Positions 42,953 through 52,672 are shown, counted from the first letter of the stretch. The stretch is DNA of 64,000 nt from Streptomyces katrae (GCF_000717655.1 NZ_JNZY01000001.1:248001-312000), one strand, 5' to 3'. Made by a program: numbers and translations. The notes: generated from the letters alone by a model not told the origin.

Positions 42953-43147
42953 GTGGCACTCTCGATCTCGGCCGTGGTGCTGCTGGCGATCGTCGTCTTC
43001 CTGCTGGTCCGCCGGTCGGGCCTGAAGGCGGGACACGCCGTTGTCTGTGTGCTCCTCGGGTTCTATCTGGCGAGTTCGACCATCGCGCCGACCCTCAGCC
43101 AGCTGACCACGAACGTGGCCAGCATGATCAGTGGGCTCAAGTTGTAG
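42953..43147 (+). CDS. Small two-helix membrane protein
   Basis: A 64-residue protein with two hydrophobic segments (about 3-20 and 27-45) joined by a short basic loop (RRSGLKAG), ending in a Ser/Thr-rich amphipathic tail. GTG 42953 follows GGAGGTGAAACGCC. It resembles small conserved membrane proteins of streptomycetes without known function. The mshB gene starts 24 bases downstream, so the two probably share a transcript. Confidence 0.75.
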   Translation: MALSISAVVLLAIVVFLLVRRSGLKAGHAVVCVLLGFYLASSTIAPTLSQLTTNVASMISGLKL

Positions 43148-43171
43148 GCCGGTCCTCGTAGTCTTGGCCCC

Positions 43172-44068
43172 ATGAACGGTCTTCCCGCCCGTCGGCTTCT
43201 CCTGGTGCACGCGCACCCGGACGACGAGTCGATCAACAACGGCGTCACCATGGCCAAGTACGCGGCCGAGGGTGCCCACGTCGCGCTCGTGACCTGCACC
43301 CTCGGCGAGGAGGGCGAGGTCATCCCGCCCGGGCTCGCCCACCTGGCGCCCGACCGCGACGACACCCTGGGCGCCCACCGCATCGGCGAGCTCGCCGCCG
43401 CCATGGAGGAACTCGGGGTCACCGACCACCGGTTCCTCGGCGGCCCCGGCCGCTTCCGGGACTCCGGGATGATGGGCGCCGAGCAGAACCGCCGGCCCGG
43501 CTCCTTCTGGTCCGCCGACGTGGACGAGGCCGCCGCCCACCTGGTCGAGGTCATCCGCGAGGTCCGTCCGCAGGTGCTCGTCACCTACGACCCCGACGGC
43601 GGTTACGGGCACCCCGACCACATCCAGGCCCACCGGGTCGCCATGCGCGGCGCGGAGCTGGCCGCGGAGGCCACGTACCGCCGGGACCTCGGCGACCCGT
43701 GGGAGACCGGGAAGATCTACTGGAACCGGGTCCCGCGCTCGGTGGTCGAGGAGGGCTTCGCCCGGCTGCAGGCGGCCGGGGCCAAGCTGCCCTTCCCGGG
43801 GCTGGCTTCGCCGGACGACGTGCCCGGTGTCGTCGCCGACGAGAAGATCACCGCCGAGATCGGGGCCGACGGGGCGTTCGTGGCGGCCAAGGCTGCCGCG
43901 ATGCGCGCCCACGCCACCCAGATCGCCGTGGAGGGGCCCTTCTTCGCCCTCTCCAACGACCTCGCGCAGCCGCTGTTCTCCCGCGAGTACTACGAACTGG
44001 CCGCGGGCCGGCCGGGCGCCCCGGCGGGCGAGCGCGAGCACGACCTGTTCGCGGGGGTGCAGGCATGA
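43172..44068 (+). CDS. mshB: Mycothiol biosynthesis deacetylase MshB
   Basis: A 298-residue zinc-dependent deacetylase of the LmbE/PIG-L family. It removes the acetyl group from GlcNAc-inositol in mycothiol synthesis. The zinc motif HAHPDDE gives His15, Asp17 and Asp18, and GHPDHIQAH gives His147. [17 protein letters not shown] and [10 protein letters not shown] are typical of MshB rather than of the Mca amidase. The stop overlaps the ATG of the DUF6113 gene. Confidence 0.95.
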   Translation: MNGLPARRLLLVHAHPDDESINNGVTMAKYAAEGAHVALVTCTLGEEGEVIPPGLAHLAPDRDDTLGAHRIGELAAAMEELGVTDHRFLGGPGRFRDSGMMGAEQNRRPGSFWSADVDEAAAHLVEVIREVRPQVLVTYDPDGGYGHPDHIQAHRVAMRGAELAAEATYRRDLGDPWETGKIYWNRVPRSVVEEGFARLQAAGAKLPFPGLASPDDVPGVVADEKITAEIGADGAFVAAKAAAMRAHATQIAVEGPFFALSNDLAQPLFSREYYELAAGRPGAPAGEREHDLFAGVQA

Positions 44069-44448
44069 CCGGGACCCTGACGCCCACGCGGATCGCCGTC
44101 CTGCTCGGCCTGTTGGTGGCGGGTGTGCTGACCGGCATCGCCGGCTGGCTCGTCGTGGACCTGTGGTTCCCCGGCGGGCTGCTGCTGGGACTGCTGGCGC
44201 TCTTCGGGCTGTTCCTCGGCGGCCGGATCGCCGTCGGGACCGGGCTCGGGGTGGGCGCAGGTGTGATCGGCTGGTTCCTCGCGTACGTGCTGCTCGGCGT
44301 CCCGCGCCCCGAGGGGGACTTCCTGCTCGGTTCGTCCGGAATCGGTATGTACGCCTACCTTTTGGGCGGGACGGTGCTGGCTGTGATGTGTGCCACGCTG
44401 CGCGGCCCGTTCGAGGGGCCGGTTTCGGCCGCGCAGTCCGGCAAGTGA
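44065..44448 (+). CDS. DUF6113-type membrane protein
   Basis: A 127-residue protein with four hydrophobic helices (about 8-32, 36-50, 52-76 and 90-110), joined by short Gly-rich loops, and a hydrophilic tail. The ATG overlaps the mshB stop (ATGA), so it is translationally coupled to mshB. Conserved coupling to mshB in streptomycetes would suggest a membrane role linked to mycothiol, but nothing in the sequence shows this. I am confident of the gene, not of a function. Confidence 0.8.
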   Translation: MTGTLTPTRIAVLLGLLVAGVLTGIAGWLVVDLWFPGGLLLGLLALFGLFLGGRIAVGTGLGVGAGVIGWFLAYVLLGVPRPEGDFLLGSSGIGMYAYLLGGTVLAVMCATLRGPFEGPVSAAQSGK

Positions 44449-44653
44449 CGTGCCGTTGAACTCCGTCGAGGTGCGCGTTCACGGGGGTTGGGCCGGGCCT
44501 CCCGGCCCGCTCGGAAGGTCCTTGGAGGGAGCGAAGGGGAACCCCTGATTCCCCCAGGACAGTTGCGCGAGGGCGACGGCCAGTATGGTGGTCGGGCCGC
44601 CGAGCTGCCCGCGCACGGCACGCGGGCGGCGGAGCCAACCGGGAGAACCTGCC

Positions 44654-46627
44654 TTGAGTCGTGAAACCGACAGTTCGTCCTCCGGGCCCCAGGGGCGCGG
44701 TGGAGCCGCCTACCCCTCGGGTACACCGCCGTACGGAACCGGCCAGCACCCGTCCCTGCCCGTGCCGTCCGGGCCCGGCGCGGCGACTGCCTCGGAGGAG
44801 AACCCTGTGACCTCGAACCCGTCCACGCCCGACACCGACGGGCCGAAGACCGAGACCACCCTGACGACCCGGATCCGGATCAACATCCCGGGTTCGCGGC
44901 CGATCCCGCCGGTGGTCGTACGCAAGCCCGTGGCGGCTGCCGCCGCCGAGCCGGAGGCCGAGGCCGAGGCCGCCGCCGAGCAGGCCGCGGCGGAGCCCGC
45001 GCCGGCCCCCGAGCCGGAGGAGCCGGCCAGCAACTGGTTCGCGCCCCGCAAGCCGGGCGCCGCGGCGCCCGCGCCCGCTCCGGCCCCCGCGCTGCCGACC
45101 CGTACCCCGGCCGCGGCGGGCCCTGCGCCCGCGCTGCCCACCCGTACCCCGGCGCCGCCCGCCGGGGGAGCTCCGGGCGCTCCGGTGTCCGGCTTCGCCC
45201 CGGGAGCCCCGGGTGTCCCCGGCCCCGCGGGCCCGCGTACGGCCGCCCCGGCCGGTCCCCGTTTCGACACGCCCGCCCAGGGCTTCGCCCGGCCGCCCGC
45301 TCCCGCCGGCCCCGGCTACGGAACCGGCGGCCCCGGCCCCGACGCGCCCCTCGCGCCCCGGCGGCCCGGCGGCCCCGGCGTCGGCACGCCCCCGGGCCCC
45401 CCCGGCTACGGCGGCGGTGACGGCGGCCCCGTCACCGAGCCGTTCCCCGCGTACGGCGGCCCGGTCGGCCCGGCGGGCCCCGGCGGCCCCGGCGCCCCGG
45501 CGGGCCCCACCGGCGGCCCCGCGCTCGGCACCGCCCCGCTCGGCGCCCCCCACGGCGGCGAGGCTCCCCGCTGGCCCGGCCCGGAGCTGGACGAACCGTT
45601 CCCGCCGGTCCCGACCCCGGTCCCCGCTCCGGCACCGGCCGCCCCCGCGCGCCCGAAGCCGGCCAGCGCAACGCCGACCAAGATCAAGAAGGGCCGCTCC
45701 AAGCTGGTCCTCCTCGGCAGCGGCCTCATCGCCCTGCTCGGCGTGGCCTACGGCGCCGGGCTGCTCCTCAACCACTCCGACGTCCCCAAGGGCACCACCG
45801 TCCTCGGCGTCGACATCAGCGGCAGCCGCGACGAGGCCGTCGGCAAGCTCCAGACGGCCTTCGGCAACCGGGCCGCGACCCCGCTCACGCTCGCCGTCGG
45901 CGGCAAGCAGGTCGAGCTCAAGCCCGAGAAGGCCGGCCTGAGCCTGGACGCCCAGACGACCGTCCGCAACGCGGCGGGCAGCGACTACAACCCCGTCACG
46001 GTCATCGGCTCGCTCCTCGGCAACGAGCGCATCGCGGACCCGGTGATGCCGATCGACGAGGAGAAGCTCCAGGTCGCGCTCCAGGAGCTGGCCGGAACCG
46101 CCGGCACCGCCACCGAGGGCACCATCAAGTTCGACACGGGCAAGGCCGTCGCCGTCCCCGGCAAGCCCGGTTCCACCCTGGACGCGGACGCCTCCGCGGA
46201 CCTGGTCAAGAAGGCCTTCCGCGACATGGTCGCCACCGGCAAGTCGGCCCCGGTCGAACTCCCCGTCGCCACCAAGAACCCCGTCATCGACCAGGCCGAA
46301 CTCGACCGGGTCATGAAGGAGTTCGCGGAGCCCGCGATGTCCGCCCCCGCCACGGTCAAGGCCGGGACCAAGTCCATCCCCTTCGGGGCCAAGTCCCTGC
46401 CCAAGATCCTCAGCATGCAGGTCGTGGACGGGCACCTGGTCGAGAAGTACGACCTGGAAGCGCTCAAGGCGACGTACGGGAACACCTTCGACGGCGTCCT
46501 GATCACGCGCGGTACCGGCGAGAAGACCCCTGTCACCCCGCAGGACGTCGCCGGCGCCCTCGGCACGGCCCTGCGCGGCAAGACCACGGCCGAGCGGACC
46601 GCCACCATCAACACCAACCCCAACTAG
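44654..46627 (+). CDS. Membrane protein with long Pro/Ala-rich N-terminus and PG_binding_4-type domains
   Basis: About 657 residues. The first 340 form a disordered cytoplasmic tail dominated by Pro, Ala and Gly. A single transmembrane helix (about 349-373, SKLVLLGSGLIALLGVAYGAG) leads to an external part. That part starts VLGVDISGSRDEAVGKLQ and has two related modules of the peptidoglycan-binding type seen in YoaR/VanW-like proteins. TTG 44654 is chosen because GGGAGAACC precedes it and no better start is in frame. It probably binds or monitors cell wall. The low-complexity tail resembles those that contact divisome or kinase partners. Confidence 0.82.
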   Translation: MSRETDSSSSGPQGRGGAAYPSGTPPYGTGQHPSLPVPSGPGAATASEENPVTSNPSTPDTDGPKTETTLTTRIRINIPGSRPIPPVVVRKPVAAAAAEPEAEAEAAAEQAAAEPAPAPEPEEPASNWFAPRKPGAAAPAPAPAPALPTRTPAAAGPAPALPTRTPAPPAGGAPGAPVSGFAPGAPGVPGPAGPRTAAPAGPRFDTPAQGFARPPAPAGPGYGTGGPGPDAPLAPRRPGGPGVGTPPGPPGYGGGDGGPVTEPFPAYGGPVGPAGPGGPGAPAGPTGGPALGTAPLGAPHGGEAPRWPGPELDEPFPPVPTPVPAPAPAAPARPKPASATPTKIKKGRSKLVLLGSGLIALLGVAYGAGLLLNHSDVPKGTTVLGVDISGSRDEAVGKLQTAFGNRAATPLTLAVGGKQVELKPEKAGLSLDAQTTVRNAAGSDYNPVTVIGSLLGNERIADPVMPIDEEKLQVALQELAGTAGTATEGTIKFDTGKAVAVPGKPGSTLDADASADLVKKAFRDMVATGKSAPVELPVATKNPVIDQAELDRVMKEFAEPAMSAPATVKAGTKSIPFGAKSLPKILSMQVVDGHLVEKYDLEALKATYGNTFDGVLITRGTGEKTPVTPQDVAGALGTALRGKTTAERTATINTNPN

Positions 46628-46642
46628 GGGCCGGGCCGCACC

Positions 46643-46673
46643 GAGCCCCCGTCCGACCTCCGGGCGGGGGCTC
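46643..46673 (+). terminator. Hairpin terminator after the PG_binding_4 gene
   Basis: GAGCCCCCG at 46643-46651 pairs with CGGGGGCTC at 46665-46673. The loop adds CCG/CGG pairing. Confidence 0.75.
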
Positions 46674-46794
46674 CGCCACGTCCGCCGCGGGCCCGGACGC
46701 AGGGGCCGTCACGCCGACCGCATGACATCCGTCATCCGCCGTTCACGACGCCAGACACTGCCGCGCGCACCCCCGCACGGGGGAATCTTCCGTC

Positions 46795-47741
46795 ATGACG
46801 ACGACGACTTCGGCGCACACCACCGCCGCACAGGACACCGGACCCGGCGCCGGCCCCGTGGTGGCCTTCCACGACGTGACCAAGAACTACGGCGCGGTCC
46901 GCGCGGTCGACGGCCTCTCCCTCGAACTCCACCCCGGCGAGACCGTCGCCCTGCTCGGCCCCAACGGCGCCGGCAAGTCCTCCACCCTCGACTTGCTGCT
47001 GGGCCTGCGCCCCGCCGACTCCGGCAGCGTCCGGCTCTTCGGCACCACCCCGCGCGAGGCCGTCGCGGCCGGCCGGGTCGGCGCGATGCTGCAGAGCGGC
47101 GGCCTGATGGAGGACGTGACCGTACGGGAGATCGTCGCCCTCGGCTGCGCCCTGCACCCCCGCCGCCACCCGGTCGAGGAGGTGCTCGGCCGCGCCGGGA
47201 TCACCGAGATCGCCGACCGCATGGTCAACAAGCTCTCCGGCGGCCAGGAGCAGCGCGTCCGCTTCGCCCTCGCCACCGCGGGACACAACGACCTGATCGT
47301 CCTAGACGAGCCGACCACCGGCATGGACGTCACCTCCCGCCAGGCCTTCTGGGCCACCAGGCCGCCCAGGGCCGCACCGTCCTCTTCGCCACCCACTACC
47401 TGGAAGAGGCCGACGCGATCGCCGACCGGGTCCTGGTCCTCAACAAGGGCCGGCTGCTCGCCGACGGCACGGCCGCCGAGATCAAGGCCAGGGCCGGGGC
47501 CCGCCGGATCGCCTTCGACCTGGCCGCGGACGCGCCGGTGGACGAGGCGGCGCTGCGCGCCCTCCCGTACCTGACCTCGTACGAACGCCACGGCGAAACG
47601 GTTCGGCTCCAGTCGCGCGACGCCGACGCCACCGTCCACGCCGTGTACACCCTGGGGCTCTACCCCCGGAACCTGGAAGTCGCCGGGCTGGGCCTGGAGC
47701 AGGCCTTCATCGCCCTCACCGAGGCCGAGGAGGCCAAGTAA
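46795..47741 (+). pseudogene. Frameshifted ATPase gene of an ABC-2 exporter
   Basis: The 5' frame (46795 onward) encodes Walker A GPNGAGKSS, the signature LSGGQEQR and Walker B LIVLDEPTTGMD. It leaves the expected sequence near 47360, after SRQAFWAT. The rest of the ATPase (GRTVLFATHYLEEADAIADRVLVL to EEAK) continues in another frame to a stop at 47739-47741. The H-loop (ATHYLEEAD) lies after the break, so the uninterrupted product would lack it and should be inactive. The stop overlaps the ATG of the intact permease gene (TAATG). A net indel is required. It may be real inactivation, a recoding site or an assembly error. Confidence 0.8.
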
Positions 47742-48496
47742 TGCCGACCACCGGAACGCTCCGGCTCATCAAGCTGGAGATCAGCCGAGCCCTGCGCAAC
47801 AAGAAGTACCTGTTCTTCACCGTCCTCTACCCGGCCGCGCTGTTCCTGATGCTCGGCGGCACCCTGGACGGCACGACGAAGGTCATGGGCACGGAACTGA
47901 CCATGCCCGCCTTCTACATGGTCGCCATGGCCTCCTTCGGCGCCCTGACGGCCGTCCTGATGGGCAACAGCGAGCGCATCGCCAAGGAGCGCGAGAAGGG
48001 ATGGGTCCGCCAGCTCCGGCTGACCGCCCTGCCCGGCCGCGGCTACGTCCTGGGCAAGACGGCCAGCGCCGGGGTGCTCTCCCTGCCCGCCATCCTCGTC
48101 GTGTTCGCAGTCGCCGCGGGCGTGAAGGGCGTCCGGTTCGACGCCTGGCAGTGGCTCGCCCTCACCGTGTCCATCTGGGCCGGCAGCCTGGTCTTCGCTG
48201 CCCTCGGCGTCGCGATCGGCTACCTCGCGAGCGGCGACACCGTCCGCCCGATCACGATGCTGTGCTACTTCGGCCTCTCGATCCTCGGCGGCCTGTGGAT
48301 GCCGACGGCCAATTTCCCGCAGTGGCTGCAGGACATCTGCGAGTGGCTGCCGACCCGCGCGTACGCGGGCCTCGGCCAGGCCATCGAGCTCGGGGGCGCA
48401 CCGCACCTGAAGGACGTGGCGATCCTGGCGGTGTACTTCGTACTGTTCACCGGTGCGGCCGCCTGGCTGTACCGCAAGGACTCACTGAAGGCTTGA
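47741..48496 (+). CDS. ABC-2 type transporter permease
   Basis: A 251-residue ABC-2 membrane protein with six helices (about 20-40, 55-75, 105-130, 135-160, 170-190 and 225-245). The start LRLIKLEISRALRNKKYLFFTVLYPA is typical of DrrB/NatB-like permeases. It should pair with the ATPase encoded upstream, whose gene is frameshifted. The two-component system follows after four bases, a layout common for antibiotic- or peptide-responsive exporters. Confidence 0.92.
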   Translation: MPTTGTLRLIKLEISRALRNKKYLFFTVLYPAALFLMLGGTLDGTTKVMGTELTMPAFYMVAMASFGALTAVLMGNSERIAKEREKGWVRQLRLTALPGRGYVLGKTASAGVLSLPAILVVFAVAAGVKGVRFDAWQWLALTVSIWAGSLVFAALGVAIGYLASGDTVRPITMLCYFGLSILGGLWMPTANFPQWLQDICEWLPTRAYAGLGQAIELGGAPHLKDVAILAVYFVLFTGAAAWLYRKDSLKA

Positions 48497-48500
48497 ACCC

Positions 48501-49661
48501 GTGGCACTGACGCAGGAATCCGAAGGCCTGGGCCGCATCGGACGGGCACCGGAAACCGCCACGCACAAGGTGGTGAAGAGCCTTTGGATCACCATCTGGC
48601 TCTTCTACCTCAGTGCCCCCGTCACCGACCTGGTCAGCGGGGGACACAGCACCGGGGCCCGGCTGCTCGGCGGGCTGGGCCTCGCGGCCTTCGTCGCCTG
48701 GTACCTGGTGCTGGTGTTCCACCCGGACCGGCAGATGCCGGTCCGCCGGGTCCTGTTCTCGGTCGCGGTGCTCACCACCCAGGCCACGGTGCTGTCGCTG
48801 GCCCTGGGCCGCGAGTGGCTCGTGCTCTTCGTGTACGTATCCATCTCCTCCGGCGCCGCCCTGCCGGCGGAGATCTCCCGCTGGACGGTGCCGGGCGCGA
48901 CCGCGCTGATGATGGTGGTGGCCCCGGCGCTGCCCGGCTGGGACGCCTACCTGGCCGGGCTGGTTGTCCCGGCCCTGATGGGCGGGTTCGCGATGGTCGG
49001 GGTCCGCAAGTTGATCCAGACCACGATAGAACTGCGCCAGGCCCGGGCCACGGTGGCGCAGCTCGCGGCGAACGAGGAACGCCTGCGCATGGCCCGCGAC
49101 TTGCACGACCTGCTGGGCCACTCGCTGTCCCTGATCACGCTGAAGAGCGAGCTGGCGGGGCGGATGCTGCCCGCGCAGCCCGAGGCGGCGGCCCAGCAGG
49201 TGGCCGACATCGAGCGCGTCGGCCGGCAGGCGCTGGTGGACGTACGGGAGGCCGTGAGCGGCTACCGGAGGGCGACCCTGCCCGGCGAACTGGCCGGTGC
49301 GCGGACCGCTCTGACGGCGGCGGCCGTGCTGGCGGACCTTCCGGCGGAGCCGGTGGACGACCTCCCGGAGGAGGCGGAGTCCGCCCTGGCCTGGTCGCTG
49401 CGCGAGGCGGTGACGAACGTGGTCCGCCACAGCGGGGCCAAGCGGTGCACGGTCACGCTGGAGACCCGGCAGACGCTGGCGGGCCGGTTCGTGGAGCTGA
49501 TGGTGTCGGACGACGGCGGCGGCGGACCGGTGGCCCCCGGCAACGGCCTGACCGGCCTGACCGAACGCCTGGAGGCGGTGGGCGGCACGCTGACCGCCGG
49601 TCCGGCAGGCAAGACGGGGTTCCGGCTGCTGGCGCGAGTCCCCCTAGGATCGGGATCATGA
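48501..49661 (+). CDS. Sensor histidine kinase (NarL/DesK type, HisKA_3)
   Basis: A 386-residue membrane kinase. Four to five helices (about 30-150) form the sensor part. A dimerisation helix with the phospho-acceptor His202 in ARDLHDLLGHSLS follows, then a HATPase domain (N box LREAVTNVVRHSGAK, G box DDGGGGPVAPGNGLTGL). No extracellular domain is evident, as in DesK-like or intramembrane-sensing kinases. GTG 48501. It overlaps the regulator gene by four bases. Confidence 0.94.
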   Translation: MALTQESEGLGRIGRAPETATHKVVKSLWITIWLFYLSAPVTDLVSGGHSTGARLLGGLGLAAFVAWYLVLVFHPDRQMPVRRVLFSVAVLTTQATVLSLALGREWLVLFVYVSISSGAALPAEISRWTVPGATALMMVVAPALPGWDAYLAGLVVPALMGGFAMVGVRKLIQTTIELRQARATVAQLAANEERLRMARDLHDLLGHSLSLITLKSELAGRMLPAQPEAAAQQVADIERVGRQALVDVREAVSGYRRATLPGELAGARTALTAAAVLADLPAEPVDDLPEEAESALAWSLREAVTNVVRHSGAKRCTVTLETRQTLAGRFVELMVSDDGGGGPVAPGNGLTGLTERLEAVGGTLTAGPAGKTGFRLLARVPLGSGS

Positions 49662-50275
49662 CCCCACGACCCATCCGGATCCTCCTCGCCGAGGACCAGT
49701 CCATGGTCCGTGAGGCCCTCGCGGCCCTGCTCGGCCTGGAACCGGACATCGAGGTGCTGGCCCAGGTCGCCCGCGGTGACGAGGTCGTGTCGGCGGCCCG
49801 CGCGCACGACGTGAACGTCGCCCTCCTGGACATCGAGATGCCGGGCATGACGGGGATAGAGGCGGCGGCCGCCCTGCGCGCCGCCCTCCCCGACCTGCGG
49901 ATCGTCATCCTGACCACCTTCGGCCGCCCCGGCTACCTGCGCGGCGCGATGGAGGCGGGGGCCTCGGCGTTCCTGGTCAAGGACGCCCCGGCCGCGCAGC
50001 TGGCGGAGGCGGTGCGCAAGGTCCTGGCGGGCGAGCGCGTCATCGACCCCACGCTGGCGGCGGCGGCCCTTGCGGAGGGCGCGAACCCGCTGACCGGCCG
50101 GGAACGGGAGGTCCTGCGCGCCGCCGAGGACGGCGCGACGAACGCCGAACTGGCCGCCCGCCTCCACCTGTCCCAGGGCACGGTCCGCAACTACCTCTCG
50201 ACGGCGATCCAGAAACTGGCCTCCCGCAACCGCGCAGAAGCCATCCGCACGGCCCGCGAAAAGGGCTGGCTGTAG
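49658..50275 (+). CDS. NarL/FixJ-family response regulator
   Basis: A 205-residue regulator. The receiver domain (about 5-122) has the acidic pair near AEDQ and the phospho-acceptor Asp58 in LLDIEMPG. The LuxR-type helix-turn-helix (about 140-200) contains LTGREREVLRAAEDGATNAELA and HLSQGTVRNYL. The ATG overlaps the kinase stop. It probably controls the upstream ABC-2 exporter genes. Confidence 0.95.
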   Translation: MTPRPIRILLAEDQSMVREALAALLGLEPDIEVLAQVARGDEVVSAARAHDVNVALLDIEMPGMTGIEAAAALRAALPDLRIVILTTFGRPGYLRGAMEAGASAFLVKDAPAAQLAEAVRKVLAGERVIDPTLAAAALAEGANPLTGREREVLRAAEDGATNAELAARLHLSQGTVRNYLSTAIQKLASRNRAEAIRTAREKGWL

Positions 50276-50331
50276 CACCTCCAGCCCCGTCGGCGGTTGA
50301 GGCGCGGGGCGGGTCCGGCGCGGAGCCCGGG

Positions 50332-51123
50332 TCAGTTCAGCAGTGCCCTGGCGGACAGGGCCTCCGAGCGGATCCGGGCCGCGGCCTGCGCATCGATCGC
50401 GTCGACGACCACCGCGTACGCCTCCAGCTCCGCCGCGCCGGAGGCGAACTCCCCCCGCTCCACCAGAAGCTTGGCCCGCTCGTACCGCAGCGACGCCGGA
50501 TGCGAGGGCAGCAGCAGCGACAGGTCCAGCGCCCAGAGCGCCACCCCCGACTGCTCGGGCCGGGCCGAGGCCCACGCCCTGATGTTGTTCAGGATCCGCA
50601 GGACGACGTCCAGCGTCCGGGCCGGCGTCCGCGGCTCCGCGGCCAGCTCCGCCGGACCGGCGCCCAGCGAGGCGCCCCCGGCGAACGGGTCCACCACCAG
50701 CCCCTCCTCCGGGTCCCCGAACCCCACCACGAAGTGCCCCGGCAGCCCCAGCCCGTACACCGGCGCACCCGCCCGCCGCGCGACCTCCAGCCAGACGACG
50801 GACAGGAGGATCGGCAGGCCCCGGCGCCGCCGCAGCACCTCGTGCAGCAGCGAGGACGACAGCCGGTCGTAGTCCGCGGGGGTGCCGTGGAAGCCCATCC
50901 GGCCGCCCAGCAGCTCGGTGACCGCCGAGGCCCACGCCTTCCCGCCGCGCAGTCCGTACGGCAGCATCCCCGCCAGCCGGTCCAGCTCGATCTGCGCCCA
51001 GTCCATGACCCGTTCGTCCAGCTCCGGGTCCGCCTCCGCGGCGAGCAGCAGGCACAGCAGCGCCAGGTCGGGCCGCTCCGAGCGGGCCTCCTGCGCGAAC
51101 CGCTCCCGGGATTCCGCGCTCAT
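50332..51123 (-). CDS. SirB1-family transglutaminase-like/TPR protein
   Basis: A 263-residue protein of the SirB1 family: an N-terminal helical part (ADPELDERVMDWAQIELDRLA), a transglutaminase-like core (RRRGLPILLSVVWLEVARRAGAPVYGLGLPGHFVVG) and C-terminal TPR-like helices (about 190-260). The core has no clear catalytic cysteine, so enzymatic activity is doubtful. ATG 51123 overlaps the stop of the acetyltransferase gene, indicating coupled expression. The cellular role is unknown. Confidence 0.85.
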   Translation of the reverse strand: MSAESRERFAQEARSERPDLALLCLLLAAEADPELDERVMDWAQIELDRLAGMLPYGLRGGKAWASAVTELLGGRMGFHGTPADYDRLSSSLLHEVLRRRRGLPILLSVVWLEVARRAGAPVYGLGLPGHFVVGFGDPEEGLVVDPFAGGASLGAGPAELAAEPRTPARTLDVVLRILNNIRAWASARPEQSGVALWALDLSLLLPSHPASLRYERAKLLVERGEFASGAAELEAYAVVVDAIDAQAAARIRSEALSARALLN

Positions 51124-52106
51124 CGCGCCGCCCGGAAGTGGTGGTACGCGTGGTGCGTCGCGAAGCCCAGGCCGTCGTACAGCGCCCGCGCCCCCGCGTT
51201 GTCCGCCTCCACCTGCAGCCACGCCGCCGACGCGCCCTCCTCCAGCGCCTGCCGGGCCAGTACCGCCATCACCGCCGTGCCCAGCCCCGCGCGCCGGTGC
51301 TCCGGGTCGACCTCGACCGCCGCGAAGCCGGCCCACCGGCCGTCCACCACCAGCCGCCCGATCGCCCGTCCGGGCAGCGTCGCGAACCACACCGACGGCC
51401 CCGCGACGAGCACCCGCCGGGCCACCTCCGGGTCCTTGACCCGCCCGTACCGCCCGAGCCACTCCTCGTCCGGGGTACGGGTCAGCCGTATCTCCGGGGC
51501 GGTGGCGGCGGTGTCCACGTCCGCGATCGGCGCAAGCGCCGCGATCCGGACCTCCGCCGACACCTCGTTCACCCAGCCCCGGCGCTCCAGCTCCGCGCCC
51601 AGCAGCTCCTGGGTGCCCACCGCCCCCGTCGCCGTCTGGACGTACGCCGGAAGCTCACGTTCCGCGTACCAGGACGTCACTCGCGCGAGTGCTTCGTCCA
51701 GCGGGGCCCCCGGGTCGCCGAGCGGCAGCACGGAGTTGGCCCGCCGGGTGAACCCGCCGGCCGCCCGCAGCGTCCACTCGCCCAGCGGCTCGCTCTCCAG
51801 CGGCTGCCAGGCCCGCGCCCCGACGCGCGCCAGCTCCTCGAAAGAGGCCGCGGGACCCCGCCGCCGGGCCGGGGCCGGCGGTACGATCTTGCCCGCCACC
51901 AGCGCCGATTCCGCGATGTGGACGGACTCGCCGCTCTTTCGTGTGATCGTCAGCACACCCTGGTTCCAGGATGTGAGAACCCCTACCGTGTCGGTGAACG
52001 ACGGTGACCCTCTCGAGCCACTCTCCACCCGTCGTACAGAGACACGTTTACCCACGTCAGCTGGGGTGATACGGATCTCCAGCAGCCCACCGGCAGTGAT
52101 TTCCAC
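51120..52106 (-). CDS. GNAT acetyltransferase with N-terminal SH3-like domain
   Basis: A 328-residue protein. Residues 1-75 form a beta-rich SH3-like domain (ITPADVGKRVSVRRVESG ... GVLTITRKSGESV), and the GNAT fold (about 200-328) carries the acetyl-CoA loop VDPEHRRAGLGTAVMAVL. The layout resembles the mycobacterial Rv0428c group as I recall it. The substrate is unknown. It is divergent from the ferredoxin gene across 117 bases and heads a two-gene unit with the SirB1-family gene. Confidence 0.88.
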   Translation of the reverse strand: MEITAGGLLEIRITPADVGKRVSVRRVESGSRGSPSFTDTVGVLTSWNQGVLTITRKSGESVHIAESALVAGKIVPPAPARRRGPAASFEELARVGARAWQPLESEPLGEWTLRAAGGFTRRANSVLPLGDPGAPLDEALARVTSWYAERELPAYVQTATGAVGTQELLGAELERRGWVNEVSAEVRIAALAPIADVDTAATAPEIRLTRTPDEEWLGRYGRVKDPEVARRVLVAGPSVWFATLPGRAIGRLVVDGRWAGFAAVEVDPEHRRAGLGTAVMAVLARQALEEGASAAWLQVEADNAGARALYDGLGFATHHAYHHFRAAR

Positions 52107-52223
52107 AGCTCTGTCCGCCCCTCCTGTTCGGATCGTGCCCGGGAACGGAGATACTAGGCGTGGGCATCGACGACGCCGCGCTCCCGCGCGATATGGAAAG
52201 CCCTACCGAGGAGGAACGAGAGC

Positions 52224-52550
52224 GTGACCTACGTCATCGCGGAGCCTTGTGTCGACGTCAAGGACAAGGCATGCATCGAAGAGTGCCCCGTCGACTGCAT
52301 CTACGAGGGCCAGCGGTCCTTGTACATCCACCCGGACGAGTGCGTCGACTGTGGTGCGTGTGAGCCGGTCTGCCCGGTCGAGGCCATCTTCTACGAGGAC
52401 GACACTCCGGAAGAGTGGAAGGACTACTACAAGGCGAACGTCGAGTTCTTCGACGAGCTCGGTTCGCCCGGTGGTGCCTCCAAGCTGGGCCTGATCGAGC
52501 GCGATCACCCCTTCATCGCCGCACTGCCGCCCATGGGCGAAGGCCACTGA
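52224..52550 (+). CDS. fdxA: 7Fe ferredoxin FdxA
   Basis: A 108-residue bacterial 7Fe ferredoxin. The first cluster region has CVDVKDKACIEECPVDC and the second CVDCGACEPVCPVEAI, giving one [3Fe-4S] and one [4Fe-4S] site. The acidic C-terminal extension (EEWKDYYKANVEFFDELG) is usual for actinobacterial FdxA. GTG 52224 lies behind GAGGAACGAGA. It probably donates electrons to cytochrome P450s or reductases. The next gene, dapC, starts 122 bases downstream. Confidence 0.96.
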   Translation: MTYVIAEPCVDVKDKACIEECPVDCIYEGQRSLYIHPDECVDCGACEPVCPVEAIFYEDDTPEEWKDYYKANVEFFDELGSPGGASKLGLIERDHPFIAALPPMGEGH

Positions 52551-52672
52551 CGGCCACTGCCCCACACGGCAGAACGCGTGCTCCGGTCCCGTACGGCCCC
52601 CGTGCCGCGCGGGACCGAGTCGTTTGGCCGTACGTCCAGCACGTCCAGCACCAGTAGAGAGCAGAGAACACC

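Noticed and set aside
45100..45560. GC-rich Pro/Ala/Gly-coding sequence that looked like a tandem DNA repeat.
   Set aside because: The units are irregular and fit a low-complexity protein tail; no constant DNA period was found.
42362..46435. A 1357-residue minus-strand open frame.
   Set aside because: It is antisense to the well-supported ATPase, mshB, DUF6113 and PG_binding_4 genes and is only a by-product of high third-position G+C.
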